DNA of 38,401 bases, taken from the NCBI GenBank assembly GCA_020441735.1, contig JAGRLQ010000239.1, positions 1 to 38,401 on the forward strand, in the 5' to 3' direction. The position numbers and the translations under genes were made by a program. Shown piece after piece: positions 30,239 through 36,814 of this stretch. Below the pieces are notes generated by a model. The model ran no database searches. It worked only from the letters and a program-made list of their open reading frames with translations, and was not told the DNA's origin. This DNA comes from Nitratireductor sp. (GTDB lineage: Bacteria; Pseudomonadota; Alphaproteobacteria; Rhizobiales; Rhizobiaceae). Numbering within the stretch: position 1 is the first letter of the stretch; every line of letters starts with the position of its first letter.

Positions 30239-30571
30239 ATGAAGCAGAAGATCCTCGAAATCCGCGACCGCGCCACGTTCATCTCGGTTCTGGCAACCGA
30301 ATTATGGACAGGCAAGACCACCATCACCGAACGCTACTATCTCGAACGGGCTGGCTATGGAGACGGCGGCAGCCGGTATATCATCATGACCCGCCTCGAA
30401 GGACTGGAGACACAATGCGATCCCTACAAGTGGCCCAGCTTTCGAACGATGAAGGCCGCACACGTCTACATCCTCCAGCATTGGGATGAACTCGAATCCG
30501 GTGATGTCGTCGATGTTGAGTTTATCAACAGCGAAAGCAAGGAACCGAAGAAGTCGGAGCGGTTCCTATGA
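30239..30571 (+). CDS. Hypothetical protein
   Basis: A 110-residue protein with no family that I know. The start at 30239 follows AGGAGACCACCTACC with the ATG directly after the motif. It reads as alpha/beta with RATFISVLATELWTGKTTITER at the start, SRYIIMTRLEGLE in the middle and a C-terminal acidic region (ELESGDVVDVEFI). The DRATFISVLA region hints at a small interaction domain. It is coupled by a four-base overlap to the next gene. Confidence 0.55.
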   Translation: MKQKILEIRDRATFISVLATELWTGKTTITERYYLERAGYGDGGSRYIIMTRLEGLETQCDPYKWPSFRTMKAAHVYILQHWDELESGDVVDVEFINSESKEPKKSERFL

Positions 30572-30771
30572 GCAAGTTCACCATCTCCGTCGAGACCGAC
30601 AACGCAGCCTTTTCCGATGACTGGCGCAATGCCATCGGCAACATCCTGCATCATTCCTACAAGCACCTGTTCAACCATGGCGAGGCCGGGCGGGAACGGG
30701 GTGTGCGGTCACACAATCTACGCGACCTGAACGGCAACACGGTCGGCACCATCGAAATCCGGGAGGATTGA
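30568..30771 (+). CDS. Small hypothetical protein
   Basis: A 67-residue protein, unrecognised. It has a strand-turn N-terminus (KFTISVETDNAAFSDDWRN), a central helix (AIGNILHHSYKHLFNHG, rich in His) and a C-terminal hairpin (LRDLNGNTVGTIEIRE). The overall size and the strand-helix-hairpin order recall small alpha/beta folds that bind nucleic acid, but nothing is specific. It overlaps the preceding gene and ends one base before the next. Confidence 0.5.
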   Translation: MSKFTISVETDNAAFSDDWRNAIGNILHHSYKHLFNHGEAGRERGVRSHNLRDLNGNTVGTIEIRED

Positions 30772-30772
30772 G

Positions 30773-31441
30773 ATGGCCGAAGCTGTAATTGCCAAAGCCC
30801 GCGATGAGGCAAAGGTCAACGTTGCCATACGCCGTCGCCTACGGGAGCGCGGCTGGGACAAATGGGCGATATCCGCCATCAAGGATCAGGCCAGCCTCAA
30901 AACCTTCGACAAGCTGCCGTTCATCATCAACGGCGGCTGCTATTGTAAACACGAGATGGGGCGCGGCGGCTACAGCTTCGCCCGTCTCACGAAGTGGGAT
31001 TTCAAAACTGACACCGGCTTGTTCTCGTTCTTCTGCGGTATGTCTATTGAAAGCAGATCGCGCGATGAATGTCTGACCTTCGAACAGTACCGGGATGGCC
31101 CGATGCGCGAGGGAGACCTGCTTACGATGACGCCCCAGCAGTTCGATTTTTGGTTCCGCAAAAACACCGAGAAGATTGCCGAACAGGTTCGTGAACGCTG
31201 GCCGGAAGGCGTCGATGACAACAATCTTGGGGAATACCTCGGAACCATGATCGGTGTCGGCGGCTCTAACGGACCAGATTCACCATCCATCGAACGCCGC
31301 AATCTTCAATGGTCTTGTCGATGGTCATCTTTGGGAGATGTGGATCGAACGCTGACAGTGAAAGGCCCCCAGCTGATTGCCAAGTTCCGTGAGACGCACG
31401 GTATTCTCGATTCATCAAACCCGCAGCTTACCCTGTTCTAA
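30773..31441 (+). CDS. Hypothetical protein
   Basis: A 222-residue protein I do not recognise. The N-terminus is basic (VAIRRRLRERGWDKWAISA), a Cys pair in GGCYCKHEMGRGG is near residues 58-70, a second Cys lies in FFCGMSI, and the C-terminal third has WSCRWSSLGDVDR. The CxC and flanking His could bind metal. It is the last gene of its cluster; its stop lies just before the double CACCTACCA in front of parB. Confidence 0.55.
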   Translation: MAEAVIAKARDEAKVNVAIRRRLRERGWDKWAISAIKDQASLKTFDKLPFIINGGCYCKHEMGRGGYSFARLTKWDFKTDTGLFSFFCGMSIESRSRDECLTFEQYRDGPMREGDLLTMTPQQFDFWFRKNTEKIAEQVRERWPEGVDDNNLGEYLGTMIGVGGSNGPDSPSIERRNLQWSCRWSSLGDVDRTLTVKGPQLIAKFRETHGILDSSNPQLTLF

Positions 31442-31465
31442 CCACCTACCAAGTGAGCACCTACC

Positions 31466-32335
31466 ATGACACAGCACATTCCGATCTCCCAGATCACCCC
31501 GAACCCGAACCAGCCCCGGAAGCACTTCGACAAGGCAAAACTACGCCAGCTGGCCGACACCATCGCCGCCCGTGGGTTGATCCAGCCGATCACCGTCCGT
31601 CCGCTCGGTGGTAGGCCGATGCGCTATATGATTGTTGCCGGTGAACGCAGATGGCGAGCACACAAGCTGCTGGAGAAAGAGGGCAAGGCCGAAACCATCC
31701 GGGCCAATGTCGAGAAGATGGGGAAGGACGAGATGGCGCTGCAAGCCATCATCGAGAACAAGGATCGCGAGGACATCAACCCAATTGAGCAGGCGCTTGC
31801 CTATCAGGACATGATTGACCGCGGCTGGACTGTCGAGAAGCTGGCAGCCGAGCTCGGCATGAAGCAACCCCGCCGAATCTCCGACCGGCTTCTCCTGCTT
31901 GGCTGCTGCGATACCATCCGGCAACTGGTCGCCTCGGGCCAGTTCTCCACCGATGTTGCCTATCACGTGGCCGGTTTGCCGGAGCATGAACAGATGCTCG
32001 TGCTCAAGGCCTTCAACGCCGGCAAGACCGACATCGGCTATCTCAAGGCCATGGTCCAGGCGTTGATCGACAAGCGCAACCAGTCCGGCATGTTCGGGGA
32101 TGATGACCAGCCATCACCGGAAGGCGGCAGGCAACTCAAGTCGATGGAGAACCGCATCGAGCAGATCGTCAAAGACCTGTCGCGCGGCTGGAAGGATGGC
32201 GAATGCGTCATCGCCAAGTCCGTCGATCCCAACAGGGCAGGGCGGATAGCCGAGCAGTTGCAGCTGATCGCCAAGACGGCAAACCAGATGGCCCGCGCCA
32301 TGACGCAGGCCCAGGCAGCAAGGGAGTTGTTCTGA
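31466..32335 (+). CDS. parB: ParB-type partition/CTPase protein
   Basis: A 289-residue full ParB. The N-terminal domain has NPNQPRK (13-19), GLIQPITVR (37-45) and the C-motif VAGERRWRA (57-65); ENKDREDINPIE (about 92-103) is the P-motif of ParB CTPases, which clamp on DNA at parS. An HTH follows (VEKLAAELGMKQPRRISDRLLLLG, in parts: KLAAELGM and QPRRISDRLL) and a C-terminal helical domain. No ParA is visible. The leader has two CACCTACCA copies, the second touching the ATG. A parS of chromosomal type lies 2 kb upstream. Confidence 0.85.
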   Translation: MTQHIPISQITPNPNQPRKHFDKAKLRQLADTIAARGLIQPITVRPLGGRPMRYMIVAGERRWRAHKLLEKEGKAETIRANVEKMGKDEMALQAIIENKDREDINPIEQALAYQDMIDRGWTVEKLAAELGMKQPRRISDRLLLLGCCDTIRQLVASGQFSTDVAYHVAGLPEHEQMLVLKAFNAGKTDIGYLKAMVQALIDKRNQSGMFGDDDQPSPEGGRQLKSMENRIEQIVKDLSRGWKDGECVIAKSVDPNRAGRIAEQLQLIAKTANQMARAMTQAQAARELF

Positions 32336-32430
32336 TGAAGTTAAATGCGGGTAATTTGCTTCATCGACTTAGAGAAGTGTCCACGAATACCGTGTGACCA
32401 TCTGCAATACCAAAACAGCAGGAGGTCAGG

Positions 32431-32637
32431 ATGACGCAGATCACCCCTATTTGTTTTACAGTCAACGAGTTCCTTTCCTGGTCCCGCATTTCGCGGGCGA
32501 CTTTCTACCGCGAGGTTGCTGCCGGCAACATAGTTGTTCGAAAACTCGGAAAGCGGTCCCTCATTGATCGTGAGGAAGCGGAACGCTGGTTTAACGCGTT
32601 GCCTGAAAGGTCACCAGTCACCCCAGCCGCGACCTGA
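32431..32637 (+). CDS. AlpA/excisionase-like MerR-type HTH protein
   Basis: A 68-residue DNA-binding protein. The pattern VNEFLSWSRISRATFYREVAAG then IVVRKLGKRSLIDREEAERW is the MerR/AlpA (helix_turn_helix_17) fold with its wing, typical of phage excisionases and AlpA-type activators. An AGGAGGTC site precedes the ATG at 32431. The gene ends within the convergent 3' end of the Acb2/Tad1-type gene (20-base overlap). No integrase is nearby to match. Confidence 0.75.
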   Translation: MTQITPICFTVNEFLSWSRISRATFYREVAAGNIVVRKLGKRSLIDREEAERWFNALPERSPVTPAAT

Positions 32638-32803
32638 CGAAGCAGTCCTTCGCTTCCAGCAGCTTGCGCAGGCCGGCACTCTTTTCCGGGCCATCCGGCA
32701 ATTCCGCATCCAGCTTGTGGGCCAGTTCCGAAAGGGGCTGGCTCACTGCCTTGAGAGGATCCGGCAAATGCTCGAAGGCGAAGTATTTCAGAATCGGGCT
32801 CAT
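32618..32803 (-). CDS. Acb2/Tad1-type hairpin protein (possible anti-CBASS/Thoeris)
   Basis: A 61-residue protein, FAFEHLPDPLKAVSQPL (8-24) then LAHKLDAELPDGPEKSAGLR (27-46) then KLLEAKDCFVRSRLG (47-61). The core LP-x-G-x-E-x-S-x-x-L-x-K-L-x-E-A-K-D-C matches the helical hairpin of the Acb2/Tad1 family of phage proteins. Proven members soak up cyclic nucleotide signals made by CBASS or Thoeris defences. A GGAGAA site precedes its ATG. It is the last gene of the leftward Cro operon and overlaps the AlpA-like gene tail to tail. Whether this copy is an active sponge is not shown. Confidence 0.7.
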   Translation of the reverse strand: MSPILKYFAFEHLPDPLKAVSQPLSELAHKLDAELPDGPEKSAGLRKLLEAKDCFVRSRLG

Positions 32804-32997
32804 GATGGTTCTCCGGTTGCAGTTTCGACTTGCGGACGAAGCCGAAGCCTCTTTTCGGTGTTGGGTGTGATGTAGATGGCCCTGCCATTGGTGACGAAAT
32901 TGTTGTCCTCGACAGCCACCGGCTTGCCTTCCTCATCCTCGCCAATGATGGTTCCCGGTTCCCTGACAAAGATGTTGGACGCGCCAAACCAGGTCAC
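32800..32997 (-). CDS. Small hypothetical protein, GTG start
   Basis: A 65-residue protein. The frame extends far upstream, but the GTG at 32997 has GGGAGG seven bases ahead and overlaps the previous stop, so I start there: VTWFGASNIFVREPGTIIGEDEEG. It has a Gly-turn-rich acidic middle and a strand-rich end (NNFVTNGRAIYITPNTEKRLRLR). No family recognised. It overlaps the start of the Acb2/Tad1-type gene by four bases, so the two are coupled. Confidence 0.55.
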   Translation of the reverse strand: MTWFGASNIFVREPGTIIGEDEEGKPVAVEDNNFVTNGRAIYITPNTEKRLRLRPQVETATGEPS

Positions 32998-33413
32998 AAT
33001 CCAGCCTCCCGGTCGTCGATATTTTTGAGGACGATCCGGTAGGCCTTTGGCGTGATAGCCGTTGCGCCGATCTTCTTGATTGCCTGATCGACCAGCGCGG
33101 GGATGTCGTTTTTCTTCGTGTCGTGCCATTCGCCATAGGGAAGCTCCGAGCCGCCGAGCTCGGTCAGCACTTCCTGGAGAACGCGCTTGGCAATCTTGTC
33201 GCCGTTGATCCAGTGGAAGAACAAAAGTGCCACCGGTGCCGGGTTTGCGAATTGCGCCCGCTGATACAGGTCATCGATGTTGGCAGCCCATCCCAGGTGG
33301 GCCAGGCCGGATTGTTTATCCAGGATACCGTAGACGGCCGCGCCGCCTGCCTGCCTGTGAGCCTTTCGGAACTTCGCCGGAAACCGGCAATTCTCAAGAA
33401 ATTCTGGGTTCAT
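32994..33413 (-). CDS. Possible degenerate GIY-YIG-like protein
   Basis: A 139-residue protein started at the ATG at 33413 (MNPEFLENCRF), with GAGGAAAAC ahead. The segment AVYGILDKQSGLAHLGWAANIDDLYQRAQ, given here in parts as AVYGILDKQSGLAHLG and DDLYQRAQ, resembles the GIY-YIG pattern (Tyr-x-Ile...Leu-Gly...Arg), followed by a possible Glu in VLQEVLTEL and YGEWHD. The match is loose and the second half of the YIG motif is altered. It could be a phage homing-type or defence nuclease remnant, or an unrelated small fold. Confidence 0.4.
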   Translation of the reverse strand: MNPEFLENCRFPAKFRKAHRQAGGAAVYGILDKQSGLAHLGWAANIDDLYQRAQFANPAPVALLFFHWINGDKIAKRVLQEVLTELGGSELPYGEWHDTKKNDIPALVDQAIKKIGATAITPKAYRIVLKNIDDREAGL

Positions 33414-34099
33414 GTTTTCCTCGTTTTCAACACAAAGCTGCGATGGTTGCGGTAGATGCCGTGCTTCCGCTCTAGCCCGACATAGACTTGTCCGTAAGCC
33501 TTCTGGATCAGTTGCAGGAGATATTGCCGCGAGAAGGTTGGCCGGCGCTTGTTCCAGAAGCGCGAGCACTGATCGACGGTGGCGCCGTTTGCCCGCAGCA
33601 ACACGAGTTTACGCAGCCGGTGCCAGTCCTTCGACTGGATGAAGTTCAACAGATCAAAGGCCATCATCATCCGGTCGAGCGCCATCCGGTCATAGTGTTT
33701 CAGCTGGGTGTTGCCGTAATGCGATGGCATGCCGGAAAGCAGCCGATCCAGCTGAATGTCGTAGAGTTCCTTGTCGCTACGGGTGACCTCGGGCATGGTG
33801 GACCGCATGCTGTTGAGCATTGTCCGTTCACGATCGGGAATCTTGCGGTGGGTGCGCATGGCATCCTTGAACGCAAAATTCAGGACATCGTAGGGCGTGG
33901 GCTCTCGCTTGAACACGCTCTCCCGCGCCAGGTAATCGCAGGTCTTGAGATACTGAAATACCTCATCAGCCGCTTTGTCGACGACAAGCCCCTCATTTGG
34001 CCCCACAGCGGCGTTTTCGTTTCCAGAACCCTCTGCACCATCCGCAATCAGTTTCGCTCCATAGGCTGCTTTCTGGGCCATTGTGTCGCTGTTTTTCAT
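33410..34099 (-). CDS. Hypothetical protein, HTH-like C-terminus
   Basis: A 229-residue basic protein that I do not recognise. The first 45 residues are low-complexity and acidic (GAEGSGNENAAVGPNEG), then a charged helical domain with YDVLNFAFKDAMRTHRKIPDRER and a C-terminal part (RANGATVDQCSRFWNKRRPTFSRQY, in parts: GATVDQCSRFW and KRRPTFSRQYLLQLIQKA) that reads like a helix-turn-helix. It may bind DNA and act as a late or replication regulator. It overlaps both neighbours by four bases. Confidence 0.5.
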   Translation of the reverse strand: MKNSDTMAQKAAYGAKLIADGAEGSGNENAAVGPNEGLVVDKAADEVFQYLKTCDYLARESVFKREPTPYDVLNFAFKDAMRTHRKIPDRERTMLNSMRSTMPEVTRSDKELYDIQLDRLLSGMPSHYGNTQLKHYDRMALDRMMMAFDLLNFIQSKDWHRLRKLVLLRANGATVDQCSRFWNKRRPTFSRQYLLQLIQKAYGQVYVGLERKHGIYRNHRSFVLKTRKT

Positions 34100-34683
34100 G
34101 TGATCCCCTGGAACATCTCGATTTCATCTCCGAAGGCAGTCCAGCCAGGCCGCTCCTGGCGGGAGAACAGATCAAGCCGGGTCGCCTTCGGCATCATCGC
34201 CTCGGCCACATCGTAGGCTTCATCCGGTTTGCGGCTGTGTTCGCGCAGCGGGCCGTCGAAGCAGCTGCGGATGCCACGGGTGGATTTTGGCTTCCCGCGT
34301 GTACCGATCAGGAAGGTCTCGTGCGAACTGCGCAACCGGTAGCCATATCCGAAGCCGAGCTTCCCGTGCTTGGTGATTTTCCGCCAGACGCCATGGGTCG
34401 AATATTTGAAGCCCCAGGCATCCATCACTTCGAGACCTTGCGGCAACATCGGGTTCGTAACCCAGAGCCAGAGCAGGCAATCCTTCTGACAAAGGTGCTG
34501 GACGGGCAGCCGCTTGATTTCCTCGAGCGTCATGACCCGATAGTGCTTGGTAGCGCCTTTCGCTTCCCCCTTCGACGAGTAGTGTTTGAAGCGCCACGGA
34601 TTGTCCGCCATCACGAAATCGAAATGGTAGAGCGGGATGTTGGGAATAGGGCCGTTCGACAGCCGCAGGTCAAGCATTGCCAT
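34096..34683 (-). CDS. MT-A70 family adenine methyltransferase, DNPW variant
   Basis: A 195-residue protein with the MT-A70 core: FVMADNPWRFKHY (23-35) with Asp27-Asn28-Pro29-Trp30 in place of the standard DPPW, then LLWLWVTNPMLPQGLEVMDAWGFKY and WRKITKHGKLGFGYGYRLRSSHE (in parts: LLWLWVTNPML and LGFGYGYRLR). The TRGKPKS-RG segment and R-x-H-S-x-K-P-D-E end are typical. DNPW variants occur in phage members. It is expected to methylate adenine N6 in DNA, but the Asn change should be tested. Coupled to DUF1376 by an ATGA overlap. Confidence 0.8.
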   Translation of the reverse strand: MAMLDLRLSNGPIPNIPLYHFDFVMADNPWRFKHYSSKGEAKGATKHYRVMTLEEIKRLPVQHLCQKDCLLWLWVTNPMLPQGLEVMDAWGFKYSTHGVWRKITKHGKLGFGYGYRLRSSHETFLIGTRGKPKSTRGIRSCFDGPLREHSRKPDEAYDVAEAMMPKATRLDLFSRQERPGWTAFGDEIEMFQGIT

Positions 34684-35231
34684 CAGGGCGTCTTTCGCCT
34701 CCTGACGGCTTCAAGCGGATGCACGTTGTCGGAGTTATCCCCAGTCTGTGGATCGGCAGTGCCATAATCTCCCATCTCATAATTGGATAGTTCACTATCC
34801 ATATGATTGTGATTGTGATTGTGACTGGCATGCTTCCGCTCTGCTAATGGATTGCTTGTGGCGAGCGCTGTTTTCTTGTTTTTCAATGCCTTGGCGGCAT
34901 GTGCCTTTTCCGACCGCTGTTTTCTTGCCTGATATTTCTCTTTTGCCTCCAGCCATTCGGCCTTCAATCGCTTCTGGTAGTACCGGCCCCGCAACAGGAT
35001 GCAGAACTCGTCGAGGATGGGCTTGATGAGGCGCAAGAACATTGCCTCATCGCATCGCAGGCGGCGCATGATCCAGTCCGGTTCGGCGGGAATGGTGCAT
35101 TCCGGCGAGCGCCACATGAGCATGAGGATGGACAGGTAGGCGCCGCGTTCCTCGAATGAGAGATGGTGGGTATCCAGTTCGAAGTCCGATACCCACAGGG
35201 GCATGAACGGAAGTTTGTTATTCGGGGCCAT
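34683..35231 (-). CDS. DUF1376 replication-associated protein
   Basis: A 182-residue protein of the DUF1376 family: PLWVSDFELDTHHLSFEERG (11-30) then AYLSILMLMWRSPE and the helix IMRRLRCDEAMFLRLIKPIL. The family is associated with phage and plasmid replication initiation. The tail contains HASHNHNHNHMD, written at DNA level as GATTGT repeated three times (34805-34822). I start at the ATG at 35231, touched by the minus-strand CACCTACCA; the longer frame is a shadow. Confidence 0.75.
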   Translation of the reverse strand: MAPNNKLPFMPLWVSDFELDTHHLSFEERGAYLSILMLMWRSPECTIPAEPDWIMRRLRCDEAMFLRLIKPILDEFCILLRGRYYQKRLKAEWLEAKEKYQARKQRSEKAHAAKALKNKKTALATSNPLAERKHASHNHNHNHMDSELSNYEMGDYGTADPQTGDNSDNVHPLEAVRRRKTP

Positions 35232-35595
35232 GGTAGGTGCAGCTTTCGATGTTGCACCGCTCGCGTTCCAACGCAGCAATTTCCTGATTGATCTGGTCCA
35301 GCCGCCAGCCCTGCAACGCCGCAGGCATCCATTCCGGTTCCCGTGCATAGCAGGCCTTGAGGAAAGGCGGGCCATAAGCAGCGATCAAAGACATCAGATG
35401 ATCACGCTGTGGGGAAGATCGCCGCTGCATCCAATTGTCTACGGTGGCAGCAGGAATGCCGGTCAGGGCCTCGACATTGTGGCCGACATTGTTGGGGTAG
35501 CTCTTGCGCAGATACGCAAGCATGCCCTCCAGATCAAACAGGGTTGCGTGTGCATGGCCGGAACCTTGCGGTGGCAAATTGGTAGTCTTGTTCAT
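35218..35595 (-). CDS. HTH-like regulator following Cro
   Basis: A 125-residue protein started at the ATG at 35595 (MNKTTNLPPQG), with AGGAAACG ahead. The stretch LEGMLAYLRKSYPNNVGHNVEALTGIPAATVDNWMQRRSS, described in parts as LAYLRKSYPNN and LTGIPAATVDNWMQRR, looks like a helix-turn-helix of a small phage regulator. The C-terminal part is helical (INQEIAALERERCNIES). It overlaps the DUF1376 start by 14 bases. The target is unknown. Confidence 0.6.
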   Translation of the reverse strand: MNKTTNLPPQGSGHAHATLFDLEGMLAYLRKSYPNNVGHNVEALTGIPAATVDNWMQRRSSPQRDHLMSLIAAYGPPFLKACYAREPEWMPAALQGWRLDQINQEIAALERERCNIESCTYHGPE

Positions 35596-35717
35596 TGCTC
35601 GTTTCCTACGTTTGGGGGGTCGGAAACGGGCAGTTTGAATTGCCCCACGCAATACGGATGGCCGGGCATGGCATGGCAAAGCATCGGCGCTCTGACACAG
35701 CGCCTCGTAGGTGACAT
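35592..35717 (-). CDS. Possible 41-residue Cys/His-rich small protein
   Basis: A short open frame between Cro and the HTH gene: ATG at 35717, stop overlapping the next ATG (ATGA). It reads MSPTRRCVRAPMLCHAMPGH then PYCVGQFKLPVSDPP. Cys7, Cys14, Cys23 and nearby His could bind a metal. There is no good ribosome site ahead, though a near copy of the leader nonamer (CACCTACGA) lies at the start. It could equally be non-coding. Offered as low confidence. Confidence 0.35.
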   Translation of the reverse strand: MSPTRRCVRAPMLCHAMPGHPYCVGQFKLPVSDPPNVGNEQ

Positions 35718-35737
35718 CGAGAGGAATGGAGAACGGG

Positions 35738-35956
35738 TCAGGCACGATCCGCCTCCAACTTCTCCGCACGGGAAAGCTGGCCTGGTGAATACCGGCCTTT
35801 CAGACGCACCGAGAAATCCTTTGCCAAATCTCTCGGAATGCCGCGAACACGCCAATGACTCACCGCCGACACTGTGCGACCATAGAATGCAGCCACACGG
35901 CTATTGCCGCCCAGCCGGTCAATCCCATCATTCGCGCAATTGGTAGGCTTACCCAT
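35738..35956 (-). CDS. Cro-like (YdaS-type) regulator
   Basis: A 72-residue Cro-type DNA-binding protein: IDRLGGNSRVAAFYGRTVSAVSHWRVRGIP (in parts: GGNSRVAAFYGRTVSAVSHW and RVRGIP) is the HTH core, ending in an acidic, basic mixed tail. I start at the ATG at 35956 (MGKPTNCAND) because the -10 TATTGG at 35970-35965 predicts transcription starting only two bases before it, with no ribosome site, so the message appears leaderless. It is divergent from the CI-like repressor and opens the leftward operon. Confidence 0.75.
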   Translation of the reverse strand: MGKPTNCANDGIDRLGGNSRVAAFYGRTVSAVSHWRVRGIPRDLAKDFSVRLKGRYSPGQLSRAEKLEADRA

Positions 35957-35964
35957 AGTCTCGG

Positions 35965-35993
35965 CCAATATCCGGCACCCCCCAGAGTGTCAA
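35965..35993 (-). promoter_or_regulatory. Leftward promoter of the cro operon
   Basis: On the minus strand TTGACA (35993-35988) is a perfect -35, followed by a 17-base spacer and TATTGG (35970-35965) as -10. The predicted start is about 35958, two bases before the cro ATG. The -35 lies inside the operator TGTCAACTTAAAACTTACGA, so repressor binding there should block it. Confidence 0.6.
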
Positions 35994-36038
35994 CTTAAAA
36001 CTTACGAACCGGAGACGTTTGTAACTTTAAAAGTACAT
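35988..36038. promoter_or_regulatory. Operator pair between cro and cI
   Basis: TGTCAACTTAAAACTTACGA (35988-36007) and TTGTAACTTTAAAAGTACAT (36019-36038) are 31 bases apart, about three helical turns. They are imperfect inverted copies of each other and share the consensus found at the other promoters. This is the best-supported repressor-binding region, being placed between the two regulator genes. Confidence 0.7.
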
Positions 36039-36071
36039 TGCACTGATAGTTGCAACCTATAGAAAACCCTC

Positions 36072-36692
36072 ATGGAAAGAGGTTATACAGCAAAGGCGAT
36101 CGAGGCAGCCCGCCGAAAGCGTGGCTTGACGAAGGCCGAACTCTCCCGTCGCGTCAACGTATCCCGGATGACGATAACCGTCTGGGAACGTGGGACTGCT
36201 TTTCCCAAGCAGGAGAACCTGGACGCCCTGGCGGATGCGCTACAGGTCGAACGCCGTTCGTTGCTGGTCCCTGACGATGCGGTTGGCTTCCATCAGCAAC
36301 CCATTGCCGGCAGGCTGGCTCGCGATCAATGGCTCGGCCAACGATCCAAGAATAACTACGGATTCGCGCCGATTTCCTTTGATCATCGCTTTCCCACAGA
36401 CGCGCAGAGCTTCTATGTCATGGATGACAATTCCGGTGGCGACCGATGCCCCCATGAAATGGTGCTGCATGTCGTTTGCACGGATTCAATGGAGCCGCTT
36501 TCCAACGATCAACTAGTCATTGTTGAGCGCAAAAAGAACGATCTGACGGAAACGACATTACGGCAATTGCGGCGAATGGGCGACAGCCTGGCGCTTCTCT
36601 GGCTCGACGATGAAGCCGAATCACCCGAACCGCTGACGCAAGAAACCTCCATAGAAGGCGTGGTCATCGCAGGCTGGAAACAGTTCGCTTAA
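36072..36692 (+). CDS. CI-like repressor with HTH and S24-like region
   Basis: A 206-residue phage repressor. Residues 9-64 are an XRE HTH (AIEAARRKRGLTKAELSRRV, then NVSRMTITVWERGTAFP, then NLDALADALQVE). The C-terminal part has DSMEP (138-142) followed by LSNDQLVIVERKK, like the Ser-containing motif of LexA/CI S24 peptidases, though the domain is short and no Ala-Gly cleavage site is clear. TATAGA at 36058-36063 suggests a start at about 36070, making the message near leaderless. It is probably the immunity repressor for the operators listed here. Confidence 0.75.
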   Translation: MERGYTAKAIEAARRKRGLTKAELSRRVNVSRMTITVWERGTAFPKQENLDALADALQVERRSLLVPDDAVGFHQQPIAGRLARDQWLGQRSKNNYGFAPISFDHRFPTDAQSFYVMDDNSGGDRCPHEMVLHVVCTDSMEPLSNDQLVIVERKKNDLTETTLRQLRRMGDSLALLWLDDEAESPEPLTQETSIEGVVIAGWKQFA

Positions 36693-36729
36693 GCGGCTTT
36701 CCCCCTGCTTTTCCCCAACCACGCGAAAA

Positions 36730-36772
36730 CTGTAAAATATAAATTGACACGCTCCCCCCTGAAACGATAGGT
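36730..36772 (+). promoter_or_regulatory. Promoter and operator of the Gp157/Bet operon
   Basis: TTGACA (36744-36749), 17 bases, ATAGGT (36767-36772) gives a good rightward promoter. It sits within the operator CTGTAAAATATAAATTGACA (36730-36749), which is the consensus in inverted orientation. A shorter partial copy, TGTCGTTTTACAG (36772-36784), follows at about 40 bases. Repression would cover the -35. Confidence 0.65.
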
Positions 36773-36814
36773 GTCGTTTTACAGGCGGCACCTGTTTCAC
36801 ATGACATATTCGGT

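Noticed and set aside
32335..32397. A 20-codon frame (MKLNAGNLLHRLREV...) overlapping the parB stop codon.
   Set aside because: The ATGA overlap is suggestive, but the frame is very short, lacks a ribosome site of its own and has no recognisable feature.
35592..35855. An 87-residue minus-strand frame upstream of the HTH gene.
   Set aside because: It overlaps the cro coding region deeply; only the last 41 codons (reported as low confidence) could be a real gene.
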